Shown here in pieces: positions 1 to 11,483 of a stretch of 64,000 nt of DNA (its first letter is position 1; every line of letters begins with the position of its first letter). The position numbers and the translations under genes are program-made. A model generated the notes under the pieces. That model was given only the letters and a program-made list of their open reading frames with translations. It searched no databases and was not told the origin of the DNA. The DNA is from Paraburkholderia panacisoli. GTDB taxonomy: Bacteria; Pseudomonadota; Gammaproteobacteria; Burkholderiales; Burkholderiaceae. Where the stretch lies: contig NZ_VTUZ01000002.1 of assembly GCF_008369935.1 (NCBI RefSeq), forward strand, positions 124,001 through 188,000, given 5' to 3'.

Positions 1-655
1 GAAGGAATACCTTGGGCAAGGCATTCAACGCGGCCTCCGAAGGGAGCTTTTGTGACCGACGGTCATCAAACTCTTTACCGACTTTTACGCGGAAGTCGTC
101 GGGCTTTTTGGTTGGGTTGTGCCATCCAGCGAGCGTTGATGTCAAACGATTGGCTTGCAAAAAGTCTGCAAGTATCTGCAGTTGACCGGCGACGAGGTTG
201 AGCGTGCTTGGCGCAAACCGCCCGGGAAGGCTCTTGAGCAGCTGTACTGCACGATTCAAGATTCCAGAATCGATGTGAACTGGGTTCGCTGTCCCGCTTT
301 CACGAAGTGCCGCTTCGATGGCCCGAAGCGCCGTTAAGCGGAAGGAAATATTTATGGTCGGCCGCATGCCTTGCTGGTAACGTATATATGACTTGGCAAA
401 CGACAGAAACGGCTCGGCCATCATCACGTCGTGCTTTCCACGTCGATGCGACGTGTCAAGATTGCTGAATGGCAAACGAATCCGATGGTACCTAGCTTTA
501 GCTTCAACGCTGCCCGTGATGTCCCAAACATCTTGCGAGAAGTCGAGCGAGGCACCAAATACGGTCAATTGAGTTTTGGAAAGCTCGACGAATCCGGCCA
601 GATTTTCCTCGGCGTCAAGCTCCACGCGCGGAACGAAGGTGACTATTTCAGCCAT
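1..655 (-). CDS. Third gene of recombinase trio, N-terminal 218 residues (runs off window)
   Basis: An uninterrupted minus-strand frame begins at ATG 655-653 and is still open at base 1. Its start overlaps the stop of the upstream recombinase by 8 nt (ATGGCTGA), the usual sign of translational coupling. The protein starts MAEIVTFVPRVELDAEEN and is mostly helical-looking, as expected for the N-terminal DNA-binding part of a large tyrosine recombinase. The catalytic Arg/His/Tyr region would lie outside the window, so the recombinase call rests on context and on resemblance to the N-termini of large island integrases. Base composition is less GC-rich than in the core genes to the right. Confidence 0.6.
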   Translation of the reverse strand, partial: MAEIVTFVPRVELDAEENLAGFVELSKTQLTVFGASLDFSQDVWDITGSVEAKARYHRIRLPFSNLDTSHRRGKHDVMMAEPFLSFAKSYIRYQQGMRPTINISFRLTALRAIEAALRESGTANPVHIDSGILNRAVQLLKSLPGRFAPSTLNLVAGQLQILADFLQANRLTSTLAGWHNPTKKPDDFRVKVGKEFDDRRSQKLPSEAALNALPKVFL

Positions 656-2207
656 TGTCGGCATTCCTCGAAGCGCGCACTTCTTCGCAAAGTTGAATTA
701 CCTGAGCAACAGCCAGAATGCCTCTGTCGTTGATAGATGCGATTCGCATATCGGTTGTTTCCATGAGCCGCTCCCGCTCCCTCAGCAGATAATCAAGCAC
801 TTGCTCGTGTGGCCCGTCGAGCCAAGGTTCAAAGCTGTTGCACGTGTAACACGCAATAGGCTTGAGGAAGCCGCAGAACCCATGTTTGCCACAACTCGAT
901 ACGGCCTCAAACGTACCGGTAATAGCGGGAGCTCTAATCCGACTGGCTGGGTCCTCTCTACGGGATGACTCGGACGCGTCCTGAATAAGCTTTCCCGTAA
1001 AGGCTTGAGCTAGCGGTGCCATCTGAAGCGCGACGGCCCGGTCAATTTTTTCGACAATCGCCGGCGTTGAGCCGACGTAAACAGCCACGTGCTGCGTATC
1101 TGAGTGGTCGAGCAACTCCGCGATTACCAGTTCTCCATGCCCTTCCTCAGCGGCGCGCGTTCCTATTGTTTGGCGAAACCGCTTCGGGCTGATGTGTATA
1201 AGGTCGCAGGTGCGCTCTGAGACAACGTTCAAAGCTTTCAATGCCGCCTGAAGGCGGTAACCCAAATTGGCGGCAGTGGCGTGATACGAATATCCGTCAG
1301 GTGCTGCTCCAATCTCCTTCGCTGGGAACAGCGGTGCATCTAGCGGGTCGTCGAGCACGCCGGTGAAGTCCGATTGGACGCGTAACGCATAGTTGGCGAC
1401 GAGCTTGCCAACCTGAGGTGTCAGCATGCGCTCCTTGAATGCACCCCGTGCGTCGCTGTCCCTCGTCTTCGCACGCGGAACACGCAAGCAATATGAAACC
1501 AAGCCATCTTTCGCCGGCATTGTCACCATGTCTCGAACCTTCAGAGCCGCGTACTGTTTGGGTCGCTGTCCGAGCAACATAAATAGCCAGCACAAGACAT
1601 ATTCGCTCAGCGCGATTTCCCTCCGGCCATAGGAGGCATTCAACTCGGTTTGCAGTGCCTCCAACTCGATGTTCGTGAATGGGCCTTTCACCGGGTCCAT
1701 CGTCGCCGTTGCTGCTCCCTTAATGTTGGCCTTGAGGCGCAATTGACGAAGCAACACGATTGCGTCGTAGGCCACGCCCGGCAAACCGTGCGCATGCCAC
1801 CGCTTGAACAGCCCTGAAAGCAAAGCGACCTTCCACTCATTGGCCGACCCTACGTGACCTTTGTAATTCAGCAGGTCAACACTCGTGATTTGTTCAATTG
1901 GCGCGCCAGTCGCATCGAACATGAGCCAAAGCAAGTCCCGCGCTCGATAGAACAGATTTTTCAAGTGCGAAAGTGACGAGTGTTCGGCGTACCAAACCAG
2001 TTCGAACCTGAACGCGGAGAGGAAATGGTCGCCCAGCGGAGGCAACGCATCAAAGGGCAACCGCACCTTCAGGGTGGCTTCATGGATTTCCCATGGCTCG
2101 GCTTCAGTACTGAATACTGCTCCGCCACGTGTTCTGACAGTCTTCGGTATGGCGCCGACGTACGGTATTGCAGTGAGCAGACCCTCCGCAGACTCAACTT
2201 TCATCAC
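648..2207 (-). CDS. Tyrosine recombinase/integrase, second gene of trio
   Basis: A 519-residue protein of the phage-integrase (tyrosine recombinase) superfamily. Catalytic-box residues are visible in order: R215 (GQRPKQ), a KRFRQ box at 342-346 in place of the usual HxxR (Lys replaces His, R345 kept), H368 (LLDHSD) and nucleophile Y377 (HVAVYV). After the catalytic domain comes a tail of about 140 residues with four cysteines (C439, C445, C453, C456; motif GFCGFLKPIACYTC), which may bind zinc and is seen in Tn554 TnpB-like and island integrases. The gene overlaps its upstream neighbour by 14 nt and its downstream neighbour by 8 nt, so the three are probably co-translated. It probably acts with its partners to integrate or excise a genomic island. 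Confidence 0.85.
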   Translation of the reverse strand: MMKVESAEGLLTAIPYVGAIPKTVRTRGGAVFSTEAEPWEIHEATLKVRLPFDALPPLGDHFLSAFRFELVWYAEHSSLSHLKNLFYRARDLLWLMFDATGAPIEQITSVDLLNYKGHVGSANEWKVALLSGLFKRWHAHGLPGVAYDAIVLLRQLRLKANIKGAATATMDPVKGPFTNIELEALQTELNASYGRREIALSEYVLCWLFMLLGQRPKQYAALKVRDMVTMPAKDGLVSYCLRVPRAKTRDSDARGAFKERMLTPQVGKLVANYALRVQSDFTGVLDDPLDAPLFPAKEIGAAPDGYSYHATAANLGYRLQAALKALNVVSERTCDLIHISPKRFRQTIGTRAAEEGHGELVIAELLDHSDTQHVAVYVGSTPAIVEKIDRAVALQMAPLAQAFTGKLIQDASESSRREDPASRIRAPAITGTFEAVSSCGKHGFCGFLKPIACYTCNSFEPWLDGPHEQVLDYLLRERERLMETTDMRIASINDRGILAVAQVIQLCEEVRASRNADNG

Positions 2208-3477
2208 TTGGAATCACCATTTTTTGCTGCAGCTCAATCGACGCCTTTTTCGATTTGCGCTCGATGTGACGCTTGTTGTAGGTGTCGGCGGTCTCGGACG
2301 AAGGGTTCCATCCCATCAAACGAGACCGCATTTTTTTCTCGTGCTCCGAAGTTTCTCCCTGTTCGTCCATCGTTTTGGAGAAGTTGTCATTCCATGTATG
2401 TCGAATCGCATGGGGAAACACCTCCTCTGGCAAATCAGGGCACCGCTGTCGCAGCACGGAGAATATCTTGTTGAGTCCACGTAGAGACAAGGGCTGTCCG
2501 CCGTTGGCTACGAACAGGAATGGGTGCTTGCGGGCGCCAGCGATTTCTCGTCGCACTTCGATGATGTACGCTTGGGTTCGACGAGCAAGGTCGTCACTCA
2601 AGACGAGCTGCCGGTCGTGCGTCTTTGTGTTGGGCTGGTGAGCGCGTGGGTCGACCTTGTCGTCGGGGCGCCGCGCGATGAATACCTCGTTTTTCCGCAA
2701 ATCCACATCGCTTAGCTTGACGCCCAGCAATTCGCCGCGTCGCACCCCCAGGCCCATGAACCAGCGCACAATGAGAGCGTTGCGAACCTTGGTATGTCGC
2801 CCCGTCCACGGATTTTGCTGCGAGTCAGGTTCGATAACCTCCCACAAACGCGTCTGTGCTTCCTCCGAAAGACCGGTTCGCGCGTTCGCACTATTTCGCC
2901 CCTTCGCCGCTGCAACGCGTGCGTCAAGAGCGGGAATCACAACATCCTTGGCAAGGGAGAGTGCGGCGTGGGTAGGGTGCCGTGTGGAAAGACTAAGCAA
3001 GTGTCTGTCGACACGCCATTTTAGGTACTGTCGGATATAGCGCACGCGAACGCCGGCGGAATCGCCAGCGACTTCTCGATTGGGCGCTTTCGAGCGTGCA
3101 CGGTAGGTTTCAAGCGACGCGATAAGCTTGCGGGAGGCGCTGCTGTCGACCAGCCCCTCCTCCGCCCTCGACTCGATTAAGTCCAGTGGCAGCCGACAAA
3201 GTTGCGCCAGTGCGTCAACCTCCCCCATCTCAAGGAGACGCCCGTCGCGCAACCGTTCCTCAAGAACAATTTCTTGAAGGTCGCAAAAGAGCACGAAAAC
3301 CTTTATGGAGCGTAAGACTTGCTCAATAGTGGCGCTCGCCCTATCGCGTTGTCGAAACTCGACAAGCGTGAATACCGTGACATCAAATTCCGGGAGGCCC
3401 GTGCGCCGGTCCACCAGAAAGGCAAACCGTTCTCCCGACTCAAAAACGACGTTCTTGACCGCGTAACGGACACTCAT
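2194..3477 (-). CDS. Tyrosine recombinase/integrase, first gene of trio
   Basis: A 427-residue tyrosine recombinase with a SAM-like N-terminal half and a C-terminal catalytic domain. Visible active-site residues are R246 (GVRRGEL), H356 and R359 (HAIRH), W390 in the LMGW box where many family members have His, and Y400 (TADTY). ATG 3477 is preceded by AT-rich sequence with no Shine-Dalgarno motif, and the first base of the start codon is the last base of a 14-bp inverted repeat. A leaderless transcript or an unusual initiation signal is therefore possible. It heads a three-gene overlapping set transcribed away from ssb. Its lower GC suggests horizontal acquisition. Confidence 0.88.
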   Translation of the reverse strand: MSVRYAVKNVVFESGERFAFLVDRRTGLPEFDVTVFTLVEFRQRDRASATIEQVLRSIKVFVLFCDLQEIVLEERLRDGRLLEMGEVDALAQLCRLPLDLIESRAEEGLVDSSASRKLIASLETYRARSKAPNREVAGDSAGVRVRYIRQYLKWRVDRHLLSLSTRHPTHAALSLAKDVVIPALDARVAAAKGRNSANARTGLSEEAQTRLWEVIEPDSQQNPWTGRHTKVRNALIVRWFMGLGVRRGELLGVKLSDVDLRKNEVFIARRPDDKVDPRAHQPNTKTHDRQLVLSDDLARRTQAYIIEVRREIAGARKHPFLFVANGGQPLSLRGLNKIFSVLRQRCPDLPEEVFPHAIRHTWNDNFSKTMDEQGETSEHEKKMRSRLMGWNPSSETADTYNKRHIERKSKKASIELQQKMVIPSDES

Positions 3478-3542
3478 TATTTACATTTAAAAAAGTAGGC
3501 CCTTCGCGACAAGATACATGGGGCCGGATTAAATGTAAATAA
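3477..3542. repeat. 14-bp inverted repeat dyad between recombinase trio and ssb terminator
   Basis: TTATTTACATTTAA (3477-3490) and its exact complement TTAAATGTAAATAA (3529-3542) flank 38 bp. Inside is a second, smaller dyad, GGCCC (3498-3502) and GGGCC (3521-3525). The outer arm touches the recombinase start codon and the other arm ends 8 bp before the ssb terminator stem. This could be the recombinase binding core (attachment site), an autoregulatory operator, or a terminal repeat of the element. The window does not show the other end. Confidence 0.7.
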
Positions 3543-3543
3543 G

Positions 3544-3579
3544 AAAAAAGCCTGCAACGGTAGGGGTTGCAGGCTTTTT
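3544..3579. terminator. Bidirectional intrinsic terminator of ssb
   Basis: Stem GCCTGCAAC (3550-3558) pairs with GTTGCAGGC (3566-3574), with an A-run on one side and a T-run on the other. It serves ssb (minus strand) and would also stop plus-strand transcription. It marks the probable border between the chromosome and the recombinase region. Confidence 0.85.
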
Positions 3580-3604
3580 GTTTACGCTGGGCGAAAAGGG
3601 CCCA

Positions 3605-4138
3605 TTAGAACGGAATATCGTCATCCATCTCATCAAAACCGCCGCCGGCCGGCGCGCTCGGGCGGCTCGCGCCACCACCACCGCCAGCGTTACCGCCGCG
3701 CGAACCGCCACCCGACACCGCGCGACCACCGCCGCCGCCGCTACGCTCGGACGGCTCACCGCGGCTATAGCCGCCTTCATCGCCGCCGCCCATCGACGCA
3801 CCGCCGCGACCGCCCAGCATTTGCATCTGCTCGGCGACGATTTCGGTCGAGTAACGATCGGTGCCGTCCTGCGCCTGCCACTTACGGGTGCGGATACGCC
3901 CTTCGAGGTACACCGACGAGCCTTTCTTCAGATATTCCGAAACGATTTCCGCGAGGCGGCCGAAGAACGACACGCGGTGCCATTCGGTGGCTTCCTTCAT
4001 CTCGCCGGACGCTTTGTCCTTGTACCGATCCGTCGTCGCAAGGCGGATGTTCGCCACTGCGTCGCCGCTCGGAAGATAACGGACTTCCGGATCGGCTCCG
4101 AGATTGCCGACGAGAATGACCTTGTTCACGGATGCCAT
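3605..4138 (-). CDS. ssb: Single-stranded DNA-binding protein
   Basis: A 177-residue SSB. The N-terminal OB-fold (about residues 1-110, starting [20 protein letters not shown]) binds ssDNA as a tetramer. It is followed by a glycine/serine-rich linker and the acidic tip DDDIPF that recruits repair and replication partners. Length and tip match the bacterial family. It lies downstream of the MFS gene on the same strand and points at the recombinase trio. The ssb, MFS and uvrA cluster groups two DNA-repair genes around a transporter. Confidence 0.98.
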   Translation of the reverse strand: MASVNKVILVGNLGADPEVRYLPSGDAVANIRLATTDRYKDKASGEMKEATEWHRVSFFGRLAEIVSEYLKKGSSVYLEGRIRTRKWQAQDGTDRYSTEIVAEQMQMLGGRGGASMGGGDEGGYSRGEPSERSGGGGGRAVSGGGSRGGNAGGGGGASRPSAPAGGGFDEMDDDIPF

Positions 4139-4296
4139 GAGTTTCTCCTGTTGATTCCGTTACGGGCGGCGCGACAATGCGCGGTTCGCGTCTCATGGCT
4201 GGCGGGCCGGAGACCAGAATCGCGCCTCTGCCCGCCGCCGGGTGAGTTCTGGGTGAATTCGGGATGTGCCCCCGAGTGCGCCGCGCGTGCGCTCTA

Positions 4297-5484
4297 TTAC
4301 GCTTTGCGCGGCGGCTGTTTCATCTTTGCGGCGATTATAAGCCAGCAAAAGACAAGCCCCGAACAGGCAAAGAACACCGCGCTTTGTCCATCCACTTTCA
4401 GCAGCCAGCCGCCGATCATGCCGCCCAGCGCAAGACCGATCGACTGCGTAGTGTTATACACGCCGGCCGCCGCGCCTTTGCGGGTTCCGGGCGCCAGTTT
4501 CGACACCAGCGAAGGCTGCGACGCCTCGAGAATGTTGAAGCCGAGAAAGTACACGAAGAGGATCGCCGCCACACTGAGAATCGTATGCGGAGCGACGCCC
4601 AATAACAACTGTCCGATCAGGATAAGACCGATCGCGGACAGCAGCACGATCTTCATCTTGCCGCGCTTCTCGGCGGCGATGATCGCCGGCACCATCATCA
4701 CGAAAGACAGGCCCATCACCGGCAAATAAACCTTCCAGTGCGACGCGACCGGCAAGCCGCCCGCTTCGAGAATGCGCGGCACCACGAGGAACAGCGCGGT
4801 CTGCGTCGCGTGCAGCACGAGCACGCCGAAGTTCAGGCGCAGCAACTCGACGTTGTGCAGCACTTCAGCGAACGGCGCGCGCACGTGCACCGGCTTCGGC
4901 GCATCGGGCACGACCCACAGCACGAGGCCGATCGCGAGAATCGAGAAGATGCCGACCAGCGTGAACAGCCCGCTCATGCCGAGCCAATGGAACACAATCG
5001 GCGCGCCGACGATCGCCACCGCGAACGACACGCCGATGCTGCCGCCGACCATCGCCATCGCCTTGGTGCGATGCTCTTCGGACGTGAGGTCGGCGATAAA
5101 CGCGATCACCGCCGACGACACCGCGCCCATCCCCTGAATCACGCGGCCGACGATAATCCACGTCATGTCGTGCGCGCCCGCCGCGACGAAGCTGCCAAGT
5201 GCGAAGATCAGCAGGCCGGTCGCGATGACCGGCTTGCGGCCGACCTTGTCGGAGATCCACCCATAGAAGATGTAGAGCATCGACTGCGTGACGCCGTACG
5301 CGCCGAGCGCGATGCCGACCAGCAGCACGTTGTCGCCGCCCGGGATGGTCTTCGCGTAGATCGAGAACACCGGCATGATCATGAACAGACCCAGCATGCG
5401 CAGCGCGAAGATGGCGGCAAGCGACACGGTCGCGCGCAATTCAGGCGCGCTCATGCGTGTGGAAGTGGCGGACGGATTGGACAT
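4297..5484 (-). CDS. Major facilitator superfamily transporter (YajR-like)
   Basis: A 395-residue MFS protein with about 12 hydrophobic segments. MFS motif A (GWISDKVGRKP) lies at residues 75-85, between TM2 and TM3. The start was set at ATG 5484 (MSNPSATSTRM) rather than the in-frame upstream ATG at 5541, because the intervening residues are not family-like. It resembles the YajR/drug:H+ antiporter branch but lacks the extra C-terminal soluble domain of E. coli YajR. The substrate is unknown. It is upstream of ssb on the same strand, with a 158-bp gap. Confidence 0.85.
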   Translation of the reverse strand: MSNPSATSTRMSAPELRATVSLAAIFALRMLGLFMIMPVFSIYAKTIPGGDNVLLVGIALGAYGVTQSMLYIFYGWISDKVGRKPVIATGLLIFALGSFVAAGAHDMTWIIVGRVIQGMGAVSSAVIAFIADLTSEEHRTKAMAMVGGSIGVSFAVAIVGAPIVFHWLGMSGLFTLVGIFSILAIGLVLWVVPDAPKPVHVRAPFAEVLHNVELLRLNFGVLVLHATQTALFLVVPRILEAGGLPVASHWKVYLPVMGLSFVMMVPAIIAAEKRGKMKIVLLSAIGLILIGQLLLGVAPHTILSVAAILFVYFLGFNILEASQPSLVSKLAPGTRKGAAAGVYNTTQSIGLALGGMIGGWLLKVDGQSAVFFACSGLVFCWLIIAAKMKQPPRKA

Positions 5485-5839
5485 CGGGAGCGTTCTTTGG
5501 ATGAGCTGGGCGGCACACTGCGAGCGACCGGCGGCGGGCAACCGGCAACCGGTCCGTTGGGACGGCCACGAGCCGGCGGCTTGACACGTGATGGGCGCAA
5601 TGCCCTCGGCACGGCTTTCGAGCCGTCAGCCTTGCAGCACTCCGCTGGCGCTTCGCTGTGCCTTGTACTCGCGGAAAACGGCCCCAGTTAAACCCCTTCC
5701 CCGCGGCGCTAAACCGCTGCCTTACAGCCTGCCTCGCGGGTTGTTTCCGCTGTCAGGAAGCCGTAACGGCGGCCTTGAAAAGTCGTTATAGTAGCAGGTT
5801 TAGCCTCTTCCTCTTTCCGCCAGTTCATGGAATAAATCC
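5485..5839. other. Divergent intergenic region between MFS gene and uvrA
   Basis: This 355-bp stretch has no supported gene. It holds an 11-bp palindrome GCCGTAACGGC (5760-5770), a -10-like TATAGT (5787-5792), and a 13-bp near-duplication across the uvrA start (5828-5853). I saw no LexA-type operator and no terminator. Confidence 0.5.
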
Positions 5840-8713
<2,874 letters not shown>

Positions 8714-8747
8714 CGCTGCACAACATGGGTTGGAGACGGAATAAGTC

Positions 8748-9833
8748 ATGGCCAAGCGGAATCAGGCGCGCGACAACGGGCAAGTGCAGGACCTACGCCC
8801 ACGCCCGGTCAGGCTGACTAGCGACATGAGCCTGCCGAAGCTGTCGGCAGTCGAAATCGGCAGTTATGTTCTGATGCTGGTCGGCATGTGGGCAGTCATC
8901 GAACTGAAGCTGCTCGGCGCGCTGCTCGCCGGACTGCTGGTGTTCCAGCTCGTGCATACGATCGCGCCGCGCATCGAGCGACACATGTCGAGCATGCGGG
9001 CGCGCTGGCTCGCGGTGGTGATCCTGTCGACGTTGATCGTGGGGGCGCTCACGGGGCTCACGCTCGGCATCATCGAGCATTTCGAGAACGACGTGCCGAG
9101 CGTGCAGAATCTGCTCGATCAGGCCATGCAGCTGATCCATCAGGCGCGCAGCCGGATCCCGCAATTCGTCGCCAACTCTCTGCCGGTCGACACCGAGCAG
9201 ATGAAGGCCAAGGCGGAAGAGCTGATGCACACCCACGCCAACATGCTGCAGCAAAGCGGCACGACGGCGGCACGTGGCTTCACGCACATCCTGATCGGCA
9301 TGATCATCGGCGCGATCATCGCGGTCGGCGCGCAGCAGCATATGCACCGGCTGCCGCTGTCCACGGCGTTCGTCACGCGCGTCACGCGGTTCGCCGACGC
9401 GTTTCGCCGCATCGTGTTCGCACAGGTGAAGATTTCCGCGATCAACGCGGTCTTCACCGCCATCTTTCTGCTGGTGATCCTGCCGATCTTTCATGACCGG
9501 CTGCCGCTGTCCAAGACTCTGGTGCTGGTGACGTTCATCGTCGGCTTGCTGCCGGTGATCGGCAACCTGATCTCGAACACGATCATCGTCGCGGTGGCGC
9601 TGTCGGTGAGCTTTCCGGCGGCGGTCATGTCGCTCGTGTTCCTGATCCTGATTCACAAGCTCGAATACTTCCTGAACGCGCGCATCGTCGGCGGGCAGAT
9701 CGAGGCGCGCGCGTGGGAATTGCTGATTGCGATGCTCGTGATGGAAGCGGCGTTCGGCATGCCCGGGGTCATCGCGGCGCCGATCTTCTATGCGTATATC
9801 AAGCGGGAACTGATCTATCTGCGGCTGGTGTGA
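8748..9833 (+). CDS. AI-2E family (PerM-like) membrane transporter
   Basis: A 361-residue polytopic membrane protein with about seven to eight hydrophobic segments after a charged 30-residue N-terminus. It matches the AI-2E transporter/PerM family (YhhT, YdgG, PerM), members of which export small molecules or act as Na+/H+ antiporters; the name does not prove autoinducer transport. It follows uvrA by 34 nt and is probably co-transcribed with it. A strong terminator follows. Confidence 0.88.
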   Translation: MAKRNQARDNGQVQDLRPRPVRLTSDMSLPKLSAVEIGSYVLMLVGMWAVIELKLLGALLAGLLVFQLVHTIAPRIERHMSSMRARWLAVVILSTLIVGALTGLTLGIIEHFENDVPSVQNLLDQAMQLIHQARSRIPQFVANSLPVDTEQMKAKAEELMHTHANMLQQSGTTAARGFTHILIGMIIGAIIAVGAQQHMHRLPLSTAFVTRVTRFADAFRRIVFAQVKISAINAVFTAIFLLVILPIFHDRLPLSKTLVLVTFIVGLLPVIGNLISNTIIVAVALSVSFPAAVMSLVFLILIHKLEYFLNARIVGGQIEARAWELLIAMLVMEAAFGMPGVIAAPIFYAYIKRELIYLRLV

Positions 9834-9862
9834 CCCGCCGCTCGGCAGAGCGTGCAAGGGAA

Positions 9863-9888
9863 GCGGCACTTCGGTGCCGCTTTTTTTT
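9863..9888 (+). terminator. Intrinsic terminator after the AI-2E family gene
   Basis: GCGGCAC-TTCG-GTGCCGC followed by eight T residues: a UUCG tetraloop hairpin that ends the uvrA transcript. Confidence 0.93.
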
Positions 9889-10050
9889 CGCGTTTTGCGT
9901 TTGATCCCCGTAACGCAAGGATAGACGTCGTGCTGACGGGAAGCTTGCGGTAGTTCGCGCAAGTCCCTAAGATGCGAACAATTCCCATTCACATCAAGTC
10001 TACTTCGTGACGCCCCCTCAGCATTTCCGCTCCGCCCAGGCGGCCCGCGC

Positions 10051-11277
10051 ATGAGACGCCAGCTCGTCCGCCTGCATCGCTGGCTCGGCGTCGCCACCGC
10101 GCTGTTCCTCTTCGTCGCCGGGCTGACCGGCGCGATCATCGCGTGGGACCATGAGCTCGATGCGGCGCTGAACCCCTCGTTCTTCAAAGCCCGCACGGAC
10201 GCCCCGGCGCTGTCGGGGCTGGAGCTGGCACGTCGCGTGGAAGCCGCCGATGCGCGGCTGCAGGTGACTTATCTGCCGCTCACCGCCGAACCGGGCCATA
10301 CGCTGCAGATGATGGTGCTGCCGCGCACGAACCCCGCCACGAAGCAGCCCTACCCGCTCGACTTCAACCAGATCGCCGTCGATCCCGCCACCGGCGCGAT
10401 TCAGGGGCGCCGCGAATGGGGCGTCGTGTCGCTCGCGCGGATCAATCTGATTCCGTTCATCTACAAGCTGCACTACACGCTGCAATTGCCGTTTACCGGC
10501 AACTTCGATACGGGCACGTGGCTGATGGGCATCGTCGGCATCGTGTGGCTGTTCGATAGTGTGATCGCGCTCGTGCTGTCGTTTCCGAGCTTCAAGGCCT
10601 GGCGCAAGTCGTTCGCGTTTCGTCTGAAGCGCGGCGGCTATGCGCTCACCTTCGACCTGCACCGCTCCGGCGGCGTGTGGATCTGGGGCCTGCTGATGAT
10701 CATCGCGCTGACATCGATATCGATGAATCTGTCCGCGCCGGTGGTCCGGCCCGTCGTATCGCTGTTCTCGAAGCTCACGCCGGACCCGATCAACAACCCG
10801 GAGCTTCTGCGCGCGCCGCAGCCCGGCGATCCGGTGTTGAGCCGCGAGCGGATCGTGGAACTGGCGGAGCAGGCCGGCAAGGCGATGAACCTTTCCGCGC
10901 CGCCAGGCGGCGTCTACTACGCGCAATTCCTGCATGCATACGGTGTGGGCTTCTATGCGCCCGGCAACGATCATGGCGACGTCGGCCTCGGCAACCCGTG
11001 GATGTATTGGGACGCGGCCACCGGCACGCCGCTCGGCAAAACGATTCCCGGCAAGGGCACGGCTGGCGACATCTTCATGCAGGTGCAATTCCCGCTGCAC
11101 TCAGGACGGATCCTCGGACTCGGCGGACGGATTCTGATCAGCGCGATGGGCGTGGCGGTCGCCATGCTGAGCGCGACGGGCTTGTTGATCTGGCTGAAGA
11201 AGCTGAATGCGCGCCGCCGTTCGGCGCAAAACGCCGGACTTGCGCGGAGCCCGGGCGGATCGGCGGCGCAGTCTTAG
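10051..11277 (+). CDS. PepSY-associated TM helix protein
   Basis: A 408-residue membrane protein of the PepSY-TM family. It opens with the typical RRQLVRLHRWLGV followed by a TM segment, has central TM segments near residues 155-180 and 210-230, and a last one near 360-385. Relatives usually sit beside TonB-dependent siderophore receptors and act as inner-membrane ferric reductases or iron-uptake accessories. Here the gene stands alone between a terminator and the convergent purU, so its role is open. No clear ribosome-binding site precedes ATG 10051. Confidence 0.8.
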   Translation: MRRQLVRLHRWLGVATALFLFVAGLTGAIIAWDHELDAALNPSFFKARTDAPALSGLELARRVEAADARLQVTYLPLTAEPGHTLQMMVLPRTNPATKQPYPLDFNQIAVDPATGAIQGRREWGVVSLARINLIPFIYKLHYTLQLPFTGNFDTGTWLMGIVGIVWLFDSVIALVLSFPSFKAWRKSFAFRLKRGGYALTFDLHRSGGVWIWGLLMIIALTSISMNLSAPVVRPVVSLFSKLTPDPINNPELLRAPQPGDPVLSRERIVELAEQAGKAMNLSAPPGGVYYAQFLHAYGVGFYAPGNDHGDVGLGNPWMYWDAATGTPLGKTIPGKGTAGDIFMQVQFPLHSGRILGLGGRILISAMGVAVAMLSATGLLIWLKKLNARRRSAQNAGLARSPGGSAAQS

Positions 11278-11318
11278 GTGAAGGTTGCGCCGGCATCGGT
11301 CGGCGCGCTTTGCGGGGA

Positions 11319-11354
11319 ATAGCACGGTAGGGGCGCGACGACCGGGCGTGCTAT
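11319..11354. repeat. 8-bp inverted repeat in convergent intergenic region
   Basis: ATAGCACG (11319-11326) and CGTGCTAT (11347-11354) form a perfect dyad between the convergent PepSY and purU genes. No T-run follows, so it is not a standard intrinsic terminator. Confidence 0.4.
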
Positions 11355-11483
11355 CGCTTGAGTACTCCGTGCAGTGATTGCGCAGCGGTTAAGCGGGCCA
11401 ACCAGCCGCATCGCAGAGAGATGGAGACAGACCTCGCCGCCGCCCGCTGCAAGCGTGAGGAGCGCCTAACGCGCCCCCCACTC

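Noticed and set aside
155..968. Small plus-strand ORFs at the left edge (155-337, 431-733, 576-968)
   Set aside because: They lie opposite the recombinase genes, whose frames are continuous and carry family motifs.
9971..9995. Fur-like box ahead of the PepSY gene
   Set aside because: GCGAACAATTCCCATTCAC matches the 19-bp consensus at only about 10 positions, not enough to call.
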